DNA of 64,000 nt from Wenyingzhuangia gilva (GCF_030519655.1 NZ_JAUMIT010000001.1:992001-1056000); one strand, 5' to 3'. Counted from the stretch's first letter, positions 35,512 to 45,070 are shown. Numbers and translations: made by a program. The notes: a model not told the origin generated them from the letters alone.

Positions 35512-35925
35512 ATGAAGAAATTATTTGTTAAATTTTTACTGCTAAGTGTTGTCCTGTTAAGTGGATACAGTCAGTTATATGCTCATATAACTGGTTCTAC
35601 TAATGCTGTAAATACTCAAAATAATTTTGTTCAAGCAGAAAATAACAATGCATATGTTTATGGAAAACATGGAACATACGTTGCTAAATCTAGTCTGGTT
35701 CATTTCGAAAAATTTAATTGTGAGATTGAAATCACAGATAGTGAAGATGATGAAGTTACGTCATTAAAAAAGAATTTTACGGCAAGTCCTTTTTTTGCAC
35801 AAAAAAATTCTATTCCTACAAGTGATTTTATCATTCATCACATTCAACAGGCTTCATTCTTTAGGAAGCTATCTCACTTAATATCTTGTAAAAGATACAT
35901 TTTACTTAGAGTAATCCGAATCTGA
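35512..35925 (+). CDS. Small exported protein of unknown function upstream of an RND efflux operon
   Basis: A 137-residue protein with a clear signal peptide (MKKLFVKFLLLSVVLLSGYSQ, cleavage near LYAH). The mature part is N/Q-rich at first (NAVNTQNNFVQAENNNAYVYG), then YVAKSSLVHFEKFNCEIEITDSEDDEV, and it ends in a basic segment with C, K and R (HLISCKRYILLRVIRI). I do not recognise it. A hairpin with a T-run at 36015-36037 separates it from the efflux genes, and it has its own promoter. It may be a periplasmic sensor or accessory protein for the pump, but this rests only on position. Confidence 0.65.
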   Translation: MKKLFVKFLLLSVVLLSGYSQLYAHITGSTNAVNTQNNFVQAENNNAYVYGKHGTYVAKSSLVHFEKFNCEIEITDSEDDEVTSLKKNFTASPFFAQKNSIPTSDFIIHHIQQASFFRKLSHLISCKRYILLRVIRI

Positions 35926-36014
35926 TTCCCAAACATTAACTAGGTTTTGTTTTTACATTGCCTAGAATTCTTACGTCTTGTCCTTTGGTAAACTTAAAAA
36001 TCCAACAGGGCTAT

Positions 36015-36037
36015 GTGTGTTGTTGTACACACTTTTT
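36015..36037 (+). terminator. Weak hairpin terminator or attenuator ahead of the efflux operon
   Basis: GTGTGT (36015-36020), a six-base loop and ACACAC (36027-36032) followed by TTTTT. It lies 90 bases past the small gene and 50 bases before the periplasmic adaptor gene. The six-base stem is weak, so it may only reduce read-through. Confidence 0.5.
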
Positions 36038-36086
36038 AAAATAAAATATCAACAAATTATATTATTCAATTCAAAACAAATTAATC

Positions 36087-37169
36087 ATGAAGAGAGTTCT
36101 TATGCTCGCAAGTTTGTGTGTCCTGTTGTGTCATACAAGTTGCAAAAAAGAAAAAGAAAAGGAAGAAGTAGAAACTAAGTTTCCTGTAACCAATCCTATT
36201 AAAAAGGACACGGCAATTGTTCAAAATTATGTTTGTCAAGTTCATTCTATACAACATATTGAGCTAAGAGCCCAAGAAAGAGGTTACCTAGAGAAGATTT
36301 TTGTAGATGAAGGTCAGTTTGTAAAAAAGGGAGAACCTTTGTTTCAAATTATGCCAAAATTGTACGAAGCAGAATATCAAAGTGCAAAGGCAGAAGTAAA
36401 GTTTGCAGATATCGAATATCAAAATACAAAGCAACTTGCCGATCAAAACGTTGTAGCTCCAAATGAGTTGGCAATGGCAGAAGCTAAATTGGCAAAGGCA
36501 AACGCCGAATTGGCTTTGGCTCAAGTGCATTTAGATTTTACTTTAATTAGAGCCCCTTTTGATGGAATTATTGACCGTTTTCATGTACGACTAGGAAGTC
36601 TAGTTGATGAAGGAGAATTGTTAACCAGCCTTTCTGATAATAGTAAAATGTGGGTGTATTACAATGTTCCTGAAGCAGAATATTTAGAAATCAAAACGCA
36701 AATCAACAAAAAAGACCCTATCAAAGTAAATCTTTTAATGCCAAATAATAAAGTGTTTAATCATTCAGGAGTTGTAGAAACCATTGAGGCAGATTTTAAC
36801 AATGAAACGGGTAATATTTCTTTTAGAGCTACTTTTCCTAATCCAGAAGGATTGTTAAGACATGGTGAAACAGGAAATATTTTATCTACCATTAAATTAG
36901 ATAATGCCTTATTAATCCCTCAAAAAGCAACTTTTGAAGTGTTAGACAAAAAGTATGTGTATGTGGTAGATAAAAACAATGTAATTAAATCAAGAGAAAT
37001 TATTATTGGAGAAGAAATGCCTCATTTATATGCAGTTGTAGGAGGGTTGTCTGAAAATGATAAAATTCTTATTGAAGGACTACGATTGGTAAGAGAAAAC
37101 GATAAAATACATTCCGAATACGTAAAACCAGATTATGTAATCTCGCATTTAAATTTATATGCAGAGTAA
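36087..37169 (+). CDS. RND efflux periplasmic adaptor (membrane fusion protein)
   Basis: A 360-residue lipoprotein adaptor; the lipid cysteine is C19 in HTSCKK. The lipoyl-like and beta-barrel parts are recognisable: LRAQERGYLEKIFVDEGQFVKKGEPLFQI, then a short helical hairpin (about 95-135), LIRAPFDGIIDRFHVRLGSLVDEGELLTSL, and the C-terminal VYVVDKNNVIKSREIIIGE. It bridges the inner-membrane pump and the outer-membrane channel encoded by the next two genes. The start at 36087 is preceded by no Shine-Dalgarno sequence. The spacing to the pump gene is 16 bases. Confidence 0.93.
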   Translation: MKRVLMLASLCVLLCHTSCKKEKEKEEVETKFPVTNPIKKDTAIVQNYVCQVHSIQHIELRAQERGYLEKIFVDEGQFVKKGEPLFQIMPKLYEAEYQSAKAEVKFADIEYQNTKQLADQNVVAPNELAMAEAKLAKANAELALAQVHLDFTLIRAPFDGIIDRFHVRLGSLVDEGELLTSLSDNSKMWVYYNVPEAEYLEIKTQINKKDPIKVNLLMPNNKVFNHSGVVETIEADFNNETGNISFRATFPNPEGLLRHGETGNILSTIKLDNALLIPQKATFEVLDKKYVYVVDKNNVIKSREIIIGEEMPHLYAVVGGLSENDKILIEGLRLVRENDKIHSEYVKPDYVISHLNLYAE

Positions 37170-37185
37170 TTTAAATTAAGAAGAT

Positions 37186-40100
37186 ATGTTTAACAAATTT
37201 ATACATAGACCGGTTTTTGCTATTGTAATCTCGATTATTATCGTTTTTATAGGGACTTTGTCCATTAAGCAATTACCGATTTCACAATTTCCAAAAATTG
37301 CTCCTACTACAGTCAATATTTTTATTGCCTATCCTGGAGCAAGTGCCGATGTATTGGTAAAGTCAACACTTGTTACTCTAGAAAACTCTATTAACGGGGT
37401 TCAGGGAATGAGATATATGGCAACCGATGCAACCAGTGCGGGGGAAGCTACCTTAAGAATTATTTTTGAACCAGGTACCGATCCTAATCAAGCTGTAATT
37501 AGAGTAAAAACACGTGTGGATCAAGTAATGCCACTGTTGCCAGAACTGGTTCAACGAGAAGGGGTTGTAATTACTCCTATCCAGCCAAGTATGTTAATGT
37601 ATGTTAACTTATATGCTAAGGATAAAAACATGGACGAGAAGTTTTTGTACAATTACGCCAATGTAAAAATGATTCCTGAAATCAACAGGATTAAAGGAGT
37701 TGCAAGATCACAAATTTTAGGGAGCCGTAGGTATGCGATGCGTATTTGGTTAAAACCAGACAGAATGAGAGCTTACAACATTTCTATTGATGAGGTGATG
37801 GAAGCTTTACAAGAACAAAGTATTGTAGGTCGTCCTGGTAGAATTGGTCGAAGCTCGGGTATTGAAGCACAATCTTTAGAATATGTACTTACTTATAAAG
37901 GTAGATATAATGAACCTGAACAGTATGGAAATGTGATTCTACGTGCAAATGCAGAAGGAGAAAGTATCCATTTAAAAGATGTGGCGAATGTTGAGTTAGG
38001 AAGTGAATTTTTTGATATTTATTCAAACTTAGATGGTCATCCATCAGCAGCCATTGTATTAAAGCAAAATTATGGAAGTAACGCAAGTGATGTTATTGAA
38101 TCTGTAAAAGAAAAATTAGAGGAGATGAAAGCTACTTTCCCTCCAGGATTAGATTACAAAATTAGTTATGATGTTTCTAAATTCTTAGATGCTTCTATAG
38201 AGCAAGTAGTGCATACGCTTAGAGATGCCTTTATATTGGTGGCATTGGTAGTCTTTGTTTTCTTGGGAGATTGGCGTTCTACTTTAATTCCAATTTTAGC
38301 AGTACCAGTATCTCTGGTTGGAGCATTTTTTATTATCCAAGCCTTTGGACTGTCTATCAACTTAGTCACCTTATTTGCATTGGTATTGGCTATTGGTATT
38401 GTGGTAGATGATGCCATTGTGGTCGTAGAAGCTGTACACGCTAAGTTTGAAGAAGATCCACATATTACACCTTATAAAGCAGTAAAAAAAGTATTAGGAG
38501 AAATTAGTGGAGCCATCATCGCAATTACGGCAGTAATGGTGTCGGTGTTTTTACCAATTTCATTTATGTCAGGTCCAGTAGGTACTTTCTATAGACAGTT
38601 CTCTATCACCATGGCAAGTTCAATTGTAATTTCTGCATTAATCGCCTTGACTTTAACACCCGTACTGTGTGCTATGTTGTTAAAAAATCACCACGGACAT
38701 GAAAAGAAATCAAATGTATTAACTAGATCTTTAGATAAATTTAATGCAGGTTTTGATAAGTTAACAGGTCGATATGTTGCGGTTTTAAAAAGAATTGTAA
38801 GTAGACGTTGGTTAACTTTTGGAATTTTAGCAGCCTTTTGTGCTAGTATTTTCTTTGCAAATAAAATATTACCATCAGGATTTATTCCAAGTGAAGATCA
38901 AGGGACTATTTATGCCATCATCCAAACACCTCCAGGAGCTACCTTAGAAAGAACAAATGAAGTCGCTAGAAATCTTCAAAAAATATGTGAAGAAGTTGAT
39001 GGAGTAGAATCTGTATCATCATTAGCAGGTTATGAAATCATGACAGAAGGTCGTGGTTCTAATGCAGGTACTTGTTTAATTAACTTAAAATCTTGGTCAG
39101 AACGTAAAGGAACCGTGAAAGATGTGATGGAAGAGCTAGAAGAAAAATCAAAAGGACTTGGAGCGGTGATCGAATTTTTTGAACCGCCAGCAATTCCAGG
39201 ATTTGGTTCTTCAGGAGGTTTTTCTATGCGTTTGTTAGATAAAACAACCACTACAGATTACCAAGAGTTTGATAAGATCAATAAAAAATTCATGGATGAT
39301 TTAAGTAAGCGTAAAGAATTAACAGGTTTGTTTACTTTTTTTGCCGCAAATTATCCTCAGTATGAATTAGAGATTAACAATGAGCTTGCCATGCAAAAAG
39401 GAGTTTCTATTGGTAAAGCCATGGAAAACTTAAATATTTTAATTGGTAGTACTTATGAACAAGGATTTGTAAAATTTGGACGTTTCTTTAAGGTATATGT
39501 TCAATCAGATCCTAAATACAGAAGACTTCCGTCTGATATTTTAAGTCTCTATGTAAAGAATGATCATGGAGAAATGGTTCCTTATTCTGCTTTTATGAAG
39601 TTGAAAAAAACACAAGGACCTAATGAGGTTACTCGTTACAACATGTATAATTCAGCTGCCATTCGTGGATTGCCTGCTAAAGGATATAGTACTGCTGATG
39701 CTATTGAAGCAATTAAAGAAGTAGCAGCCGTAAGTTTACCAAAAGATTATGACATTGCTTGGGAAGGTCTTTCTTATGATGAATCTAATAGAGGTAACGA
39801 ATCTCTTTATATTTTCTTAATCGTATTGGTGTTCGTGTATTTTGTGTTAGCAGCGCAATATGAAAGTTTTATCATTCCATTGTCGGTAATTTTATCGTTA
39901 CCAGTAGGGATTTTAGGATCGTTTGTCCTCTTAAAAGTGATGGGGCTTGAAAATGATATTTACGCTCAAATTGGACTCATCATGCTGGTTGGTTTGTTAG
40001 GTAAAAACGCAGTATTAATTGTAGAATTCGCGGTATTAAAACGTCATCAAGGAGCCACTATTTTGGAAGCGGCTATTGAAGGAGCAAAAGTACGTTTTAG

Positions 40101-40386
40101 ACCTATTTTAATGACATCATTTGCTTTTATAGCAGGATTAATTCCTTTGATTCTTGCTTCAGGAGCGGGAGCTATTGGAAATCGTACTATTGGTGCATCT
40201 GCGCTTGGAGGAATGTTATTTGGAACTGTTTTCGGAGTAGTAATTGTTCCGGGGCTGTACTTTATTTTTGGAAGCTTAGCCGATGGTAGAAAATTAATTA
40301 AAGATGAGGATGATACATCTTTGTCAGAAGATTTTGTGCATCAAATAGATGATTTTAACGAAAAAGAAAAAAATCATGATAAATAA
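37186..40386 (+). CDS. RND-family efflux pump, HAE1 (AcrB/MexB) type
   Basis: A 1066-residue inner-membrane pump with twelve expected helices. The proton-relay aspartates are D408 and D409 in LAIGIVVDDAIVVVE, matching D407/D408 of AcrB, and the TM10 lysine lies in GLLGKNAVLIVEFA. FIHRPVFAIVISIIIVFIGTL at the N-terminus and the repeated GxxFxP pattern fit the hydrophobe/amphiphile exporter family (drugs, bile salts, dyes), not the heavy-metal family. It overlaps the downstream channel gene by 11 bases. The substrate range cannot be predicted. Confidence 0.95.
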   Translation: MFNKFIHRPVFAIVISIIIVFIGTLSIKQLPISQFPKIAPTTVNIFIAYPGASADVLVKSTLVTLENSINGVQGMRYMATDATSAGEATLRIIFEPGTDPNQAVIRVKTRVDQVMPLLPELVQREGVVITPIQPSMLMYVNLYAKDKNMDEKFLYNYANVKMIPEINRIKGVARSQILGSRRYAMRIWLKPDRMRAYNISIDEVMEALQEQSIVGRPGRIGRSSGIEAQSLEYVLTYKGRYNEPEQYGNVILRANAEGESIHLKDVANVELGSEFFDIYSNLDGHPSAAIVLKQNYGSNASDVIESVKEKLEEMKATFPPGLDYKISYDVSKFLDASIEQVVHTLRDAFILVALVVFVFLGDWRSTLIPILAVPVSLVGAFFIIQAFGLSINLVTLFALVLAIGIVVDDAIVVVEAVHAKFEEDPHITPYKAVKKVLGEISGAIIAITAVMVSVFLPISFMSGPVGTFYRQFSITMASSIVISALIALTLTPVLCAMLLKNHHGHEKKSNVLTRSLDKFNAGFDKLTGRYVAVLKRIVSRRWLTFGILAAFCASIFFANKILPSGFIPSEDQGTIYAIIQTPPGATLERTNEVARNLQKICEEVDGVESVSSLAGYEIMTEGRGSNAGTCLINLKSWSERKGTVKDVMEELEEKSKGLGAVIEFFEPPAIPGFGSSGGFSMRLLDKTTTTDYQEFDKINKKFMDDLSKRKELTGLFTFFAANYPQYELEINNELAMQKGVSIGKAMENLNILIGSTYEQGFVKFGRFFKVYVQSDPKYRRLPSDILSLYVKNDHGEMVPYSAFMKLKKTQGPNEVTRYNMYNSAAIRGLPAKGYSTADAIEAIKEVAAVSLPKDYDIAWEGLSYDESNRGNESLYIFLIVLVFVYFVLAAQYESFIIPLSVILSLPVGILGSFVLLKVMGLENDIYAQIGLIMLVGLLGKNAVLIVEFAVLKRHQGATILEAAIEGAKVRFRPILMTSFAFIAGLIPLILASGAGAIGNRTIGASALGGMLFGTVFGVVIVPGLYFIFGSLADGRKLIKDEDDTSLSEDFVHQIDDFNEKEKNHDK

Positions 40387-41806
40387 GATAAATAAATATG
40401 CAGGGATAGTCTTGTTGCTATTGAGTTTTACCGCTTGTAAGACCCCTGCTTTGGTTCAAAAAACTGAAGACACAACATTACCAGAAACTTTTAAAGGAGT
40501 AATGGATACTGTAAATGTGGCGAAAGTTCAGTGGAAAGATTATTTCAAAGATCCTTATTTGGTAAAGTTGATAGATACAGCTTTGGTTAATAATCAGGAG
40601 TTGAATATTACACTTCAGGAAATTGAAATCGCAAGAAATGAAATACAAGCAAAAAAAGGGGAGTATTTGCCTTTTGTAGGCTTACAAGCAGGAGCTGGTG
40701 CAGAAAAGGTTGGTAGATATACCAGTCAAGGAGCAAATGATGCAACAACTCCATTTAAAGGTGGAAAAGAGAATCCTGAGTTTTTACCTGATTTTATGGT
40801 AGGTGCTTATGCTACTTGGGAAATTGATATTTGGAACAAATTGCACAACGCTAAAAAGGCAGCAGTAAGTAGATATTTAGCAACTGTTGAAGGGAAGAAT
40901 TTTATGGTAACAAACTTGATTGCTGAAATTGCCAATTCATATTATGAGTTATTAGCATTAGACAATCAATTGGCAATTGTAAAGAGAAATATTACCCTAC
41001 AAAGTAATGCTCTAGAGATTGTAAAGTTGCAAAAACAATCTGCTAAAGTAACAGAATTGGCCGTAAAGAGATTCGAGGCACAAGTTTATAGTACAAAAAG
41101 TATTCAGTTTCAAATTCAGCAACAAGTTATAGAAGCAGAAAATAAAATTCGTTTTTTAATAGGAGGATATGCTGGTACAATTGAAAGAGATAATGAAGGT
41201 TTTGTTGAGTTAACTCCTGATGTTGTTCATGCGGGAATACCATCAGAGTTATTGAACAACAGACCAGATGTGAAGCAGGCTGAGTTAGAATTGGCGGCGA
41301 CTAAGTTAGATATAAGAGTTGCAAAAGCTAGATTTTATCCTTCTTTAGGGCTCTCTGCAGGAATAGGATATCAGGCTTTTAATGCCAAATACTTGTTAAG
41401 TACTCCAGAATCTTTATTGTATTCTATAGGTGGAGATTTAACTGCTCCGTTAATCAACAGAAAAGCGATTAGGGCAGAATATTACAATGCCAATGCAAAG
41501 CAGATTCAGGCTGTTTATAATTATGAACGTACTATTTTAAATGCTTATGTAGAGGTAGTGAATAAACTTTCTAAAATTTCTAATCTAGAAAGTAGTTTTG
41601 ATCTTAAACAAAAAGAGGTTGAAGCTTTAACTGAGTCAATCAATATTTCAAATAATCTATTTAGATCTGCAAGAGCAGATTATATGGAAGTGCTGTTAAC
41701 GCAACGTGATGCGTTAGAGTCTAAGTTTGAATTGATTGAAACTAAAAAGAACCAAATGAATGCTTTTGTAAATATTTACAAAGCTTTAGGAGGTGGATGG
41801 AAATAA
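40376..41806 (+). CDS. TolC/OprM-like outer-membrane efflux lipoprotein
   Basis: A 476-residue outer-membrane factor. The start at 40376 gives the lipoprotein signal MINKINKYAGIVLLLLSFTAC (C21); the open frame nine codons earlier has no such start. Two long coiled-coil repeats (about 60-260 and 270-470) alternate hydrophobic and charged residues, with VGAYATWEIDIWNKL and LNNRPDVKQAELELAATKLDI as the family-typical segments. It completes the tripartite efflux system and ends at a hairpin terminator at 41839. Confidence 0.93.
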   Translation: MINKINKYAGIVLLLLSFTACKTPALVQKTEDTTLPETFKGVMDTVNVAKVQWKDYFKDPYLVKLIDTALVNNQELNITLQEIEIARNEIQAKKGEYLPFVGLQAGAGAEKVGRYTSQGANDATTPFKGGKENPEFLPDFMVGAYATWEIDIWNKLHNAKKAAVSRYLATVEGKNFMVTNLIAEIANSYYELLALDNQLAIVKRNITLQSNALEIVKLQKQSAKVTELAVKRFEAQVYSTKSIQFQIQQQVIEAENKIRFLIGGYAGTIERDNEGFVELTPDVVHAGIPSELLNNRPDVKQAELELAATKLDIRVAKARFYPSLGLSAGIGYQAFNAKYLLSTPESLLYSIGGDLTAPLINRKAIRAEYYNANAKQIQAVYNYERTILNAYVEVVNKLSKISNLESSFDLKQKEVEALTESINISNNLFRSARADYMEVLLTQRDALESKFELIETKKNQMNAFVNIYKALGGGWK

Positions 41807-41838
41807 GAAGAATTGAGTAGTTTTTTTGTTTTTAAGTG

Positions 41839-41874
41839 AAAATACCGTATTACGATGATGTGATACGGTATTTT
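41839..41874. terminator. Bidirectional hairpin terminator between the efflux operon and mpl
   Basis: AAAATACCGTAT (41839-41850) pairs with ATACGGTATTTT (41863-41874). It lies 32 bases after the channel gene and 26 bases before the minus-strand mpl stop. The T/A runs are short. Confidence 0.75.
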
Positions 41875-41900
41875 CTATTTATGTTGAATACTTTAAGTGG

Positions 41901-43256
41901 TTAAGAAATGAGTTGTTTCACTTCATCAAAATCCAATCCTCCATAATTTCCTGAACTCATCAATAAGGTTGCAGAGTTTTCAAAATTTTGCTCAAATAAA
42001 AACTTTTTAAAATCATCTGGATTTGTATAAATAATTAAATCCTCTCTTTTAAAAGCCTCTTTTATTTGTTGTGCCGAAACTTGATCTAGTTGTTTGATGG
42101 CAACCGCATCAGGAGAATAAAATACCACTGCTTTATCAGCATGGTCTAATGCTCCTTCGTATTCTTTTAAAAATTCAGCGTTTAAACTACTATAAGTATG
42201 TAGTTCCAAACAAGCTAAAACGGTTCTGTTTTTATATTGATTTTTTACCGCTGTGGTAGTCGCTTGTACTTTACTAGGGGAGTGTGCAAAATCTTTAAAA
42301 ATTACAGCAGATTTTTTTTCAGCAATTTTTTCTAAACGTTTGCTAGCTCCTTTAAAGCTTTCAATGGCTTCGTAAAATTCTTCTTCACCAACACCCATGT
42401 GTTGACAAATCCACTTGGCACCCGCTAAGTTTTGTAAGTTGTGTTTTCCAAAAATTTCTAAAGGTAAATCACCTTCTGGAGTGTCCAAAAGCGTGGTTCC
42501 ATCTTCAATTTTATATTTAGGTGTAAAATACGGGTATTTCTTAATTTGATTTTCTGAGTTTTCAACAACATTTTTTACATGTTCGTCTTCATTATTATAG
42601 ACCATAATTCCTCCCGGAGTAAGAGAATCTGTGAAAATTGAAAACTGTTCTATATAATTTTCAAAAGTTGGAAAAACATTAATGTGATCCCATGCAATTC
42701 CGCTTAACAAAGCAATATTGGGTTTGTACAAATGAAATTTTGGTCTTCTGTCAATAGGACTAGATAGATATTCATCACCTTCTAATACGATAAACTCATT
42801 TTCTTTAGTTAAATGTACCATGGTATCAAAACCTTCTAATTGTGCCCCTACCATGTAATCAACGTTGATATTGTGATAGTTTAATACATGTAGAATCATA
42901 GAGGTGATGGTTGTTTTTCCATGAGAACCTCCAATTACGACTCTGGTTTTTTGTTTTGATTGTTCATACAAAAACTCAGGATAAGAATATATTTTTAAAC
43001 CTAACTCTTGCGCTTTCAATAGTTCTGCGTTGTCAGGTTTTGCATGCATCCCTAATATGACTGCATCTAAATTTTTTGTTATTTTTTCTGGATACCAACC
43101 AAAAGTTAAGGGTAATAAACCTTTATCTGCTAATCTAGATTTTGAAGGTTCAAAAATAGCATCATCACTTCCTGTGACCTGATATCCTTTGTTATGTAAT
43201 GCAATGGCTAAGTTGTGCATGGCACTACCTCCAATAGCAATAAAATGTATATTCAT
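41901..43256 (-). CDS. mpl: UDP-N-acetylmuramate:tripeptide ligase (Mpl)
   Basis: A 451-residue Mur-ligase-family enzyme of peptidoglycan recycling; it attaches recovered L-Ala-D-Glu-meso-DAP tripeptide to UDP-MurNAc. The N-terminus has the UDP-binding loop IAIGGSAMHNLAIALH, the ATP loop GGSHGKTT is at 109-116, and EGDEYLSSPIDRRPKFHLY and KDFAHSPSKV are typical of Mpl and not of MurC. Length and motif spacing are normal. It is a single gene on the minus strand, with 120 bases to the divergent barrel gene. Confidence 0.92.
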   Translation of the reverse strand: MNIHFIAIGGSAMHNLAIALHNKGYQVTGSDDAIFEPSKSRLADKGLLPLTFGWYPEKITKNLDAVILGMHAKPDNAELLKAQELGLKIYSYPEFLYEQSKQKTRVVIGGSHGKTTITSMILHVLNYHNINVDYMVGAQLEGFDTMVHLTKENEFIVLEGDEYLSSPIDRRPKFHLYKPNIALLSGIAWDHINVFPTFENYIEQFSIFTDSLTPGGIMVYNNEDEHVKNVVENSENQIKKYPYFTPKYKIEDGTTLLDTPEGDLPLEIFGKHNLQNLAGAKWICQHMGVGEEEFYEAIESFKGASKRLEKIAEKKSAVIFKDFAHSPSKVQATTTAVKNQYKNRTVLACLELHTYSSLNAEFLKEYEGALDHADKAVVFYSPDAVAIKQLDQVSAQQIKEAFKREDLIIYTNPDDFKKFLFEQNFENSATLLMSSGNYGGLDFDEVKQLIS

Positions 43257-43376
43257 CTATCTTGTTGTTTCTAAATTCTTTATGTAATTAAAAAGTAAAT
43301 TTACTAAAAGACAATAACTCATGGCCTTGTTTTTGTACATTTAATGCGAATAACAAATAATATTAAATAGAAATTT

Positions 43377-43850
43377 ATGAAAAAATTAGTGGTTACATTT
43401 GGACTGTTGTTAGTAGGTCTTGCTTCTCAAGCTCAAGATTTATCTAAGCATGCTATTGGTTTGCGTTTAGGTGATAATGATGGTTTGGGGTATGAAATTT
43501 CTTACCAAAGAGCATTATCTGATTCAAATAGATTACAGTTTGATTTAGGATTAAGAAGTAAAAATGATGTAGATGCTTACAAGTTAACTGGAATTTATCA
43601 ATGGGTATGGGACTTAAGTGCCTTGGCTCCTGGTTTTAACTGGTTTGCAGGTGCAGGTGCAGGTGTTGGTTCTGTTGATTACCCAGGTGGTAGTGAAACA
43701 TTTGTAAATGCTGATGGTAACGTTGGTATAGAGTACAACTTTAAGTTTCCATTGCAGTTGTCTTTAGACACTAGACCAGAAATCGGAATTATCAATGGTG
43801 ATAGTGATTTAGGTTTAGAAATTGCTTTAGGAGTACGTTACAAATTCTAA
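43377..43850 (+). CDS. Small outer-membrane barrel-like protein
   Basis: A 157-residue protein with a signal peptide (cleavage after LASQAQ). The mature part shows eight short amphipathic strands: AIGLRLGDNDGLGYEISYQRAL, LQFDLGLRSK, YKLTGIYQWVWDL, FNWFAGAGAGVGSVDY, NVGIEYNFKFPLQLSLDTRPEIGI and the final LEIALGVRYKF. The C-terminal phenylalanine fits BamA-dependent insertion. The function is unknown, and small barrels of this kind are common in flavobacteria. It forms a single-gene unit with a terminator. Confidence 0.75.
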   Translation: MKKLVVTFGLLLVGLASQAQDLSKHAIGLRLGDNDGLGYEISYQRALSDSNRLQFDLGLRSKNDVDAYKLTGIYQWVWDLSALAPGFNWFAGAGAGVGSVDYPGGSETFVNADGNVGIEYNFKFPLQLSLDTRPEIGIINGDSDLGLEIALGVRYKF

Positions 43851-43870
43851 TTAAAACAAAATAAAAGGAA

Positions 43871-43897
43871 AGCCTCTGTATTTAACAGAGGCTTTTT
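43871..43897 (+). terminator. Rho-independent terminator after the small barrel gene
   Basis: AGCCTCTGT (43871-43879) and ACAGAGGCT (43885-43893) with a five-base loop and a T-run, 20 bases past the stop. Confidence 0.9.
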
Positions 43898-43925
43898 TGT
43901 TTGGATTTTTTCATCAAAAAAATAA

Positions 43926-43957
43926 TTGTGAAGGACTTTTAAGAATAGTTATCTTTG
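43926..43957 (+). promoter_or_regulatory. Promoter of kdsA
   Basis: TTG at 43926-43928, a 21-base spacer and TATCTTTG at 43950-43957. The ATG at 43979 follows 21 bases after the -7 element. Confidence 0.6.
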
Positions 43958-43978
43958 AACTTCAGAAATACATTAAAA

Positions 43979-44797
43979 ATGAACTTAAACGTAATCCCAA
44001 AAATTAAACACGCAAGTAGTGATAATTTCTTTTTATTGGCAGGGCCTTGTGCTATTGAAGGAGAAGAAATGGCATTAAGAATTGCTGAACAAGTAGTGAA
44101 AATTACAGATAAATTAAATATTCCTTATGTGTTTAAGGGGAGTTTTAAAAAAGCAAATCGCTCTAGAATAGATAGCTTCACAGGTATAGGTGATGAAAAA
44201 GCCTTAAAAATATTACGTAAAGTTTCTGAAACTTTTGATGTGCCTACCGTAACAGATATTCACGAAATTTCTGATGCTTCCATGGCTGCAGAATATGTAG
44301 ATGTATTACAAATTCCTGCTTTTTTAGTTCGTCAAACAGATTTAGTAGTTGCTGCTGCTGAAACAGGAAAAGTGGTGAATTTAAAGAAAGGACAATTTAT
44401 GAGTCCAGGAGCCATGCAACACGCAGTGCAAAAAGTAAAAGATGCAGGTTCTGATAAAGCTTGGATTACCGACAGAGGGACTATGTTTGGCTATCAAGAC
44501 ATGATTGTAGACTTTAGAGGAATTCCTGAAATGAAAAAGTTTGCACCAACAGTATTGGATGTTACACATTCTTTGCAACAGCCAAATCAAACAAGTGGGG
44601 TTACAGGAGGTAGACCAGATATGATTGGTACAATTGCTAGAGCTGGTATTGCTGCGGGAGTTGACGGTTTGTTTATAGAAACTCATTTTGATCCTGCTAA
44701 CGCAAAATCAGATGGAGCAAATATGTTAAACATTGCTTACTTAGAAAAGTTGTTAACAGATTTAACAGCGATTAGAAAAGTGATTAACACCTTATAG
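43979..44797 (+). CDS. kdsA: 3-deoxy-8-phosphooctulonate (KDO-8-P) synthase
   Basis: A 272-residue enzyme that condenses PEP with arabinose 5-phosphate to give KDO-8-phosphate for the lipopolysaccharide core. Family motifs seen are FFLLAGPCAIEG, FKGSFKKANRSRIDSFTG, PTVTDIHE, QIPAFLVRQTDL, NLKKGQFMSP, TDRGTMFGY, VTHSLQQPN and GLFIETHFDP. The ATG at 43979 is chosen over the TTG at 43955 because the promoter overlaps the TTG. There is no kdsB, lpxK or capsule gene nearby. Confidence 0.95.
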   Translation: MNLNVIPKIKHASSDNFFLLAGPCAIEGEEMALRIAEQVVKITDKLNIPYVFKGSFKKANRSRIDSFTGIGDEKALKILRKVSETFDVPTVTDIHEISDASMAAEYVDVLQIPAFLVRQTDLVVAAAETGKVVNLKKGQFMSPGAMQHAVQKVKDAGSDKAWITDRGTMFGYQDMIVDFRGIPEMKKFAPTVLDVTHSLQQPNQTSGVTGGRPDMIGTIARAGIAAGVDGLFIETHFDPANAKSDGANMLNIAYLEKLLTDLTAIRKVINTL

Positions 44798-44813
44798 TCA
44801 GAAATGAGATTTA

Positions 44814-44857
44814 AGTAGTGAGAAAAGAAAGTATTTAGTTTTCTTATCTCACTACTC
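44814..44857. terminator. Imperfect long hairpin between kdsA and the DUF3820 gene
   Basis: AGTAGTGAGA plus AAAGAAA (from 44814) mirrors TTTTCTTATCTCACTACT (44839-44856) with about three mismatches. It includes the minus-strand DUF3820 stop codon at 44852-44854 and lies 17 bases after the kdsA stop. It probably ends transcription in both directions. Confidence 0.55.
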
Positions 44858-45070
44858 TTTTCTTTTTAGTTTACGAATAATATCTTCCAACCCATTCAAT
44901 TTTAGCTCGTAAACTTCTGACATCATCTTCCCTAAAGTACCGGCAGGAAATCCTTTGGTTTTGTACCATACAATATAATGTTCTGGTAAATTAATCAAAT
45001 CATAGCCTTTGTACTTTCCAAAAGGCATTTTAGCATTGGCTAGTTTGATTAAGTATTCTTTATCTGACAT
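44852..45070 (-). CDS. DUF3820-family small protein
   Basis: A 72-residue protein matching the DUF3820 family: MPFGKYKGYDLINLPEHYIVWYKTKGFPAG is the diagnostic core, followed by LGKMMSEVYELKLNGLEDIIRKL. The ATG at 45070 is chosen (MSDKEYL); a start at 45079 is also possible, and the open frame continuing to 45175 would run into the tmRNA promoter and gene. The function is unknown; the family is described only as a putative quorum-sensing-regulated or nuclease-associated protein, which I do not rely on. It is divergent from tmRNA. Confidence 0.85.
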   Translation of the reverse strand: MSDKEYLIKLANAKMPFGKYKGYDLINLPEHYIVWYKTKGFPAGTLGKMMSEVYELKLNGLEDIIRKLKRKE

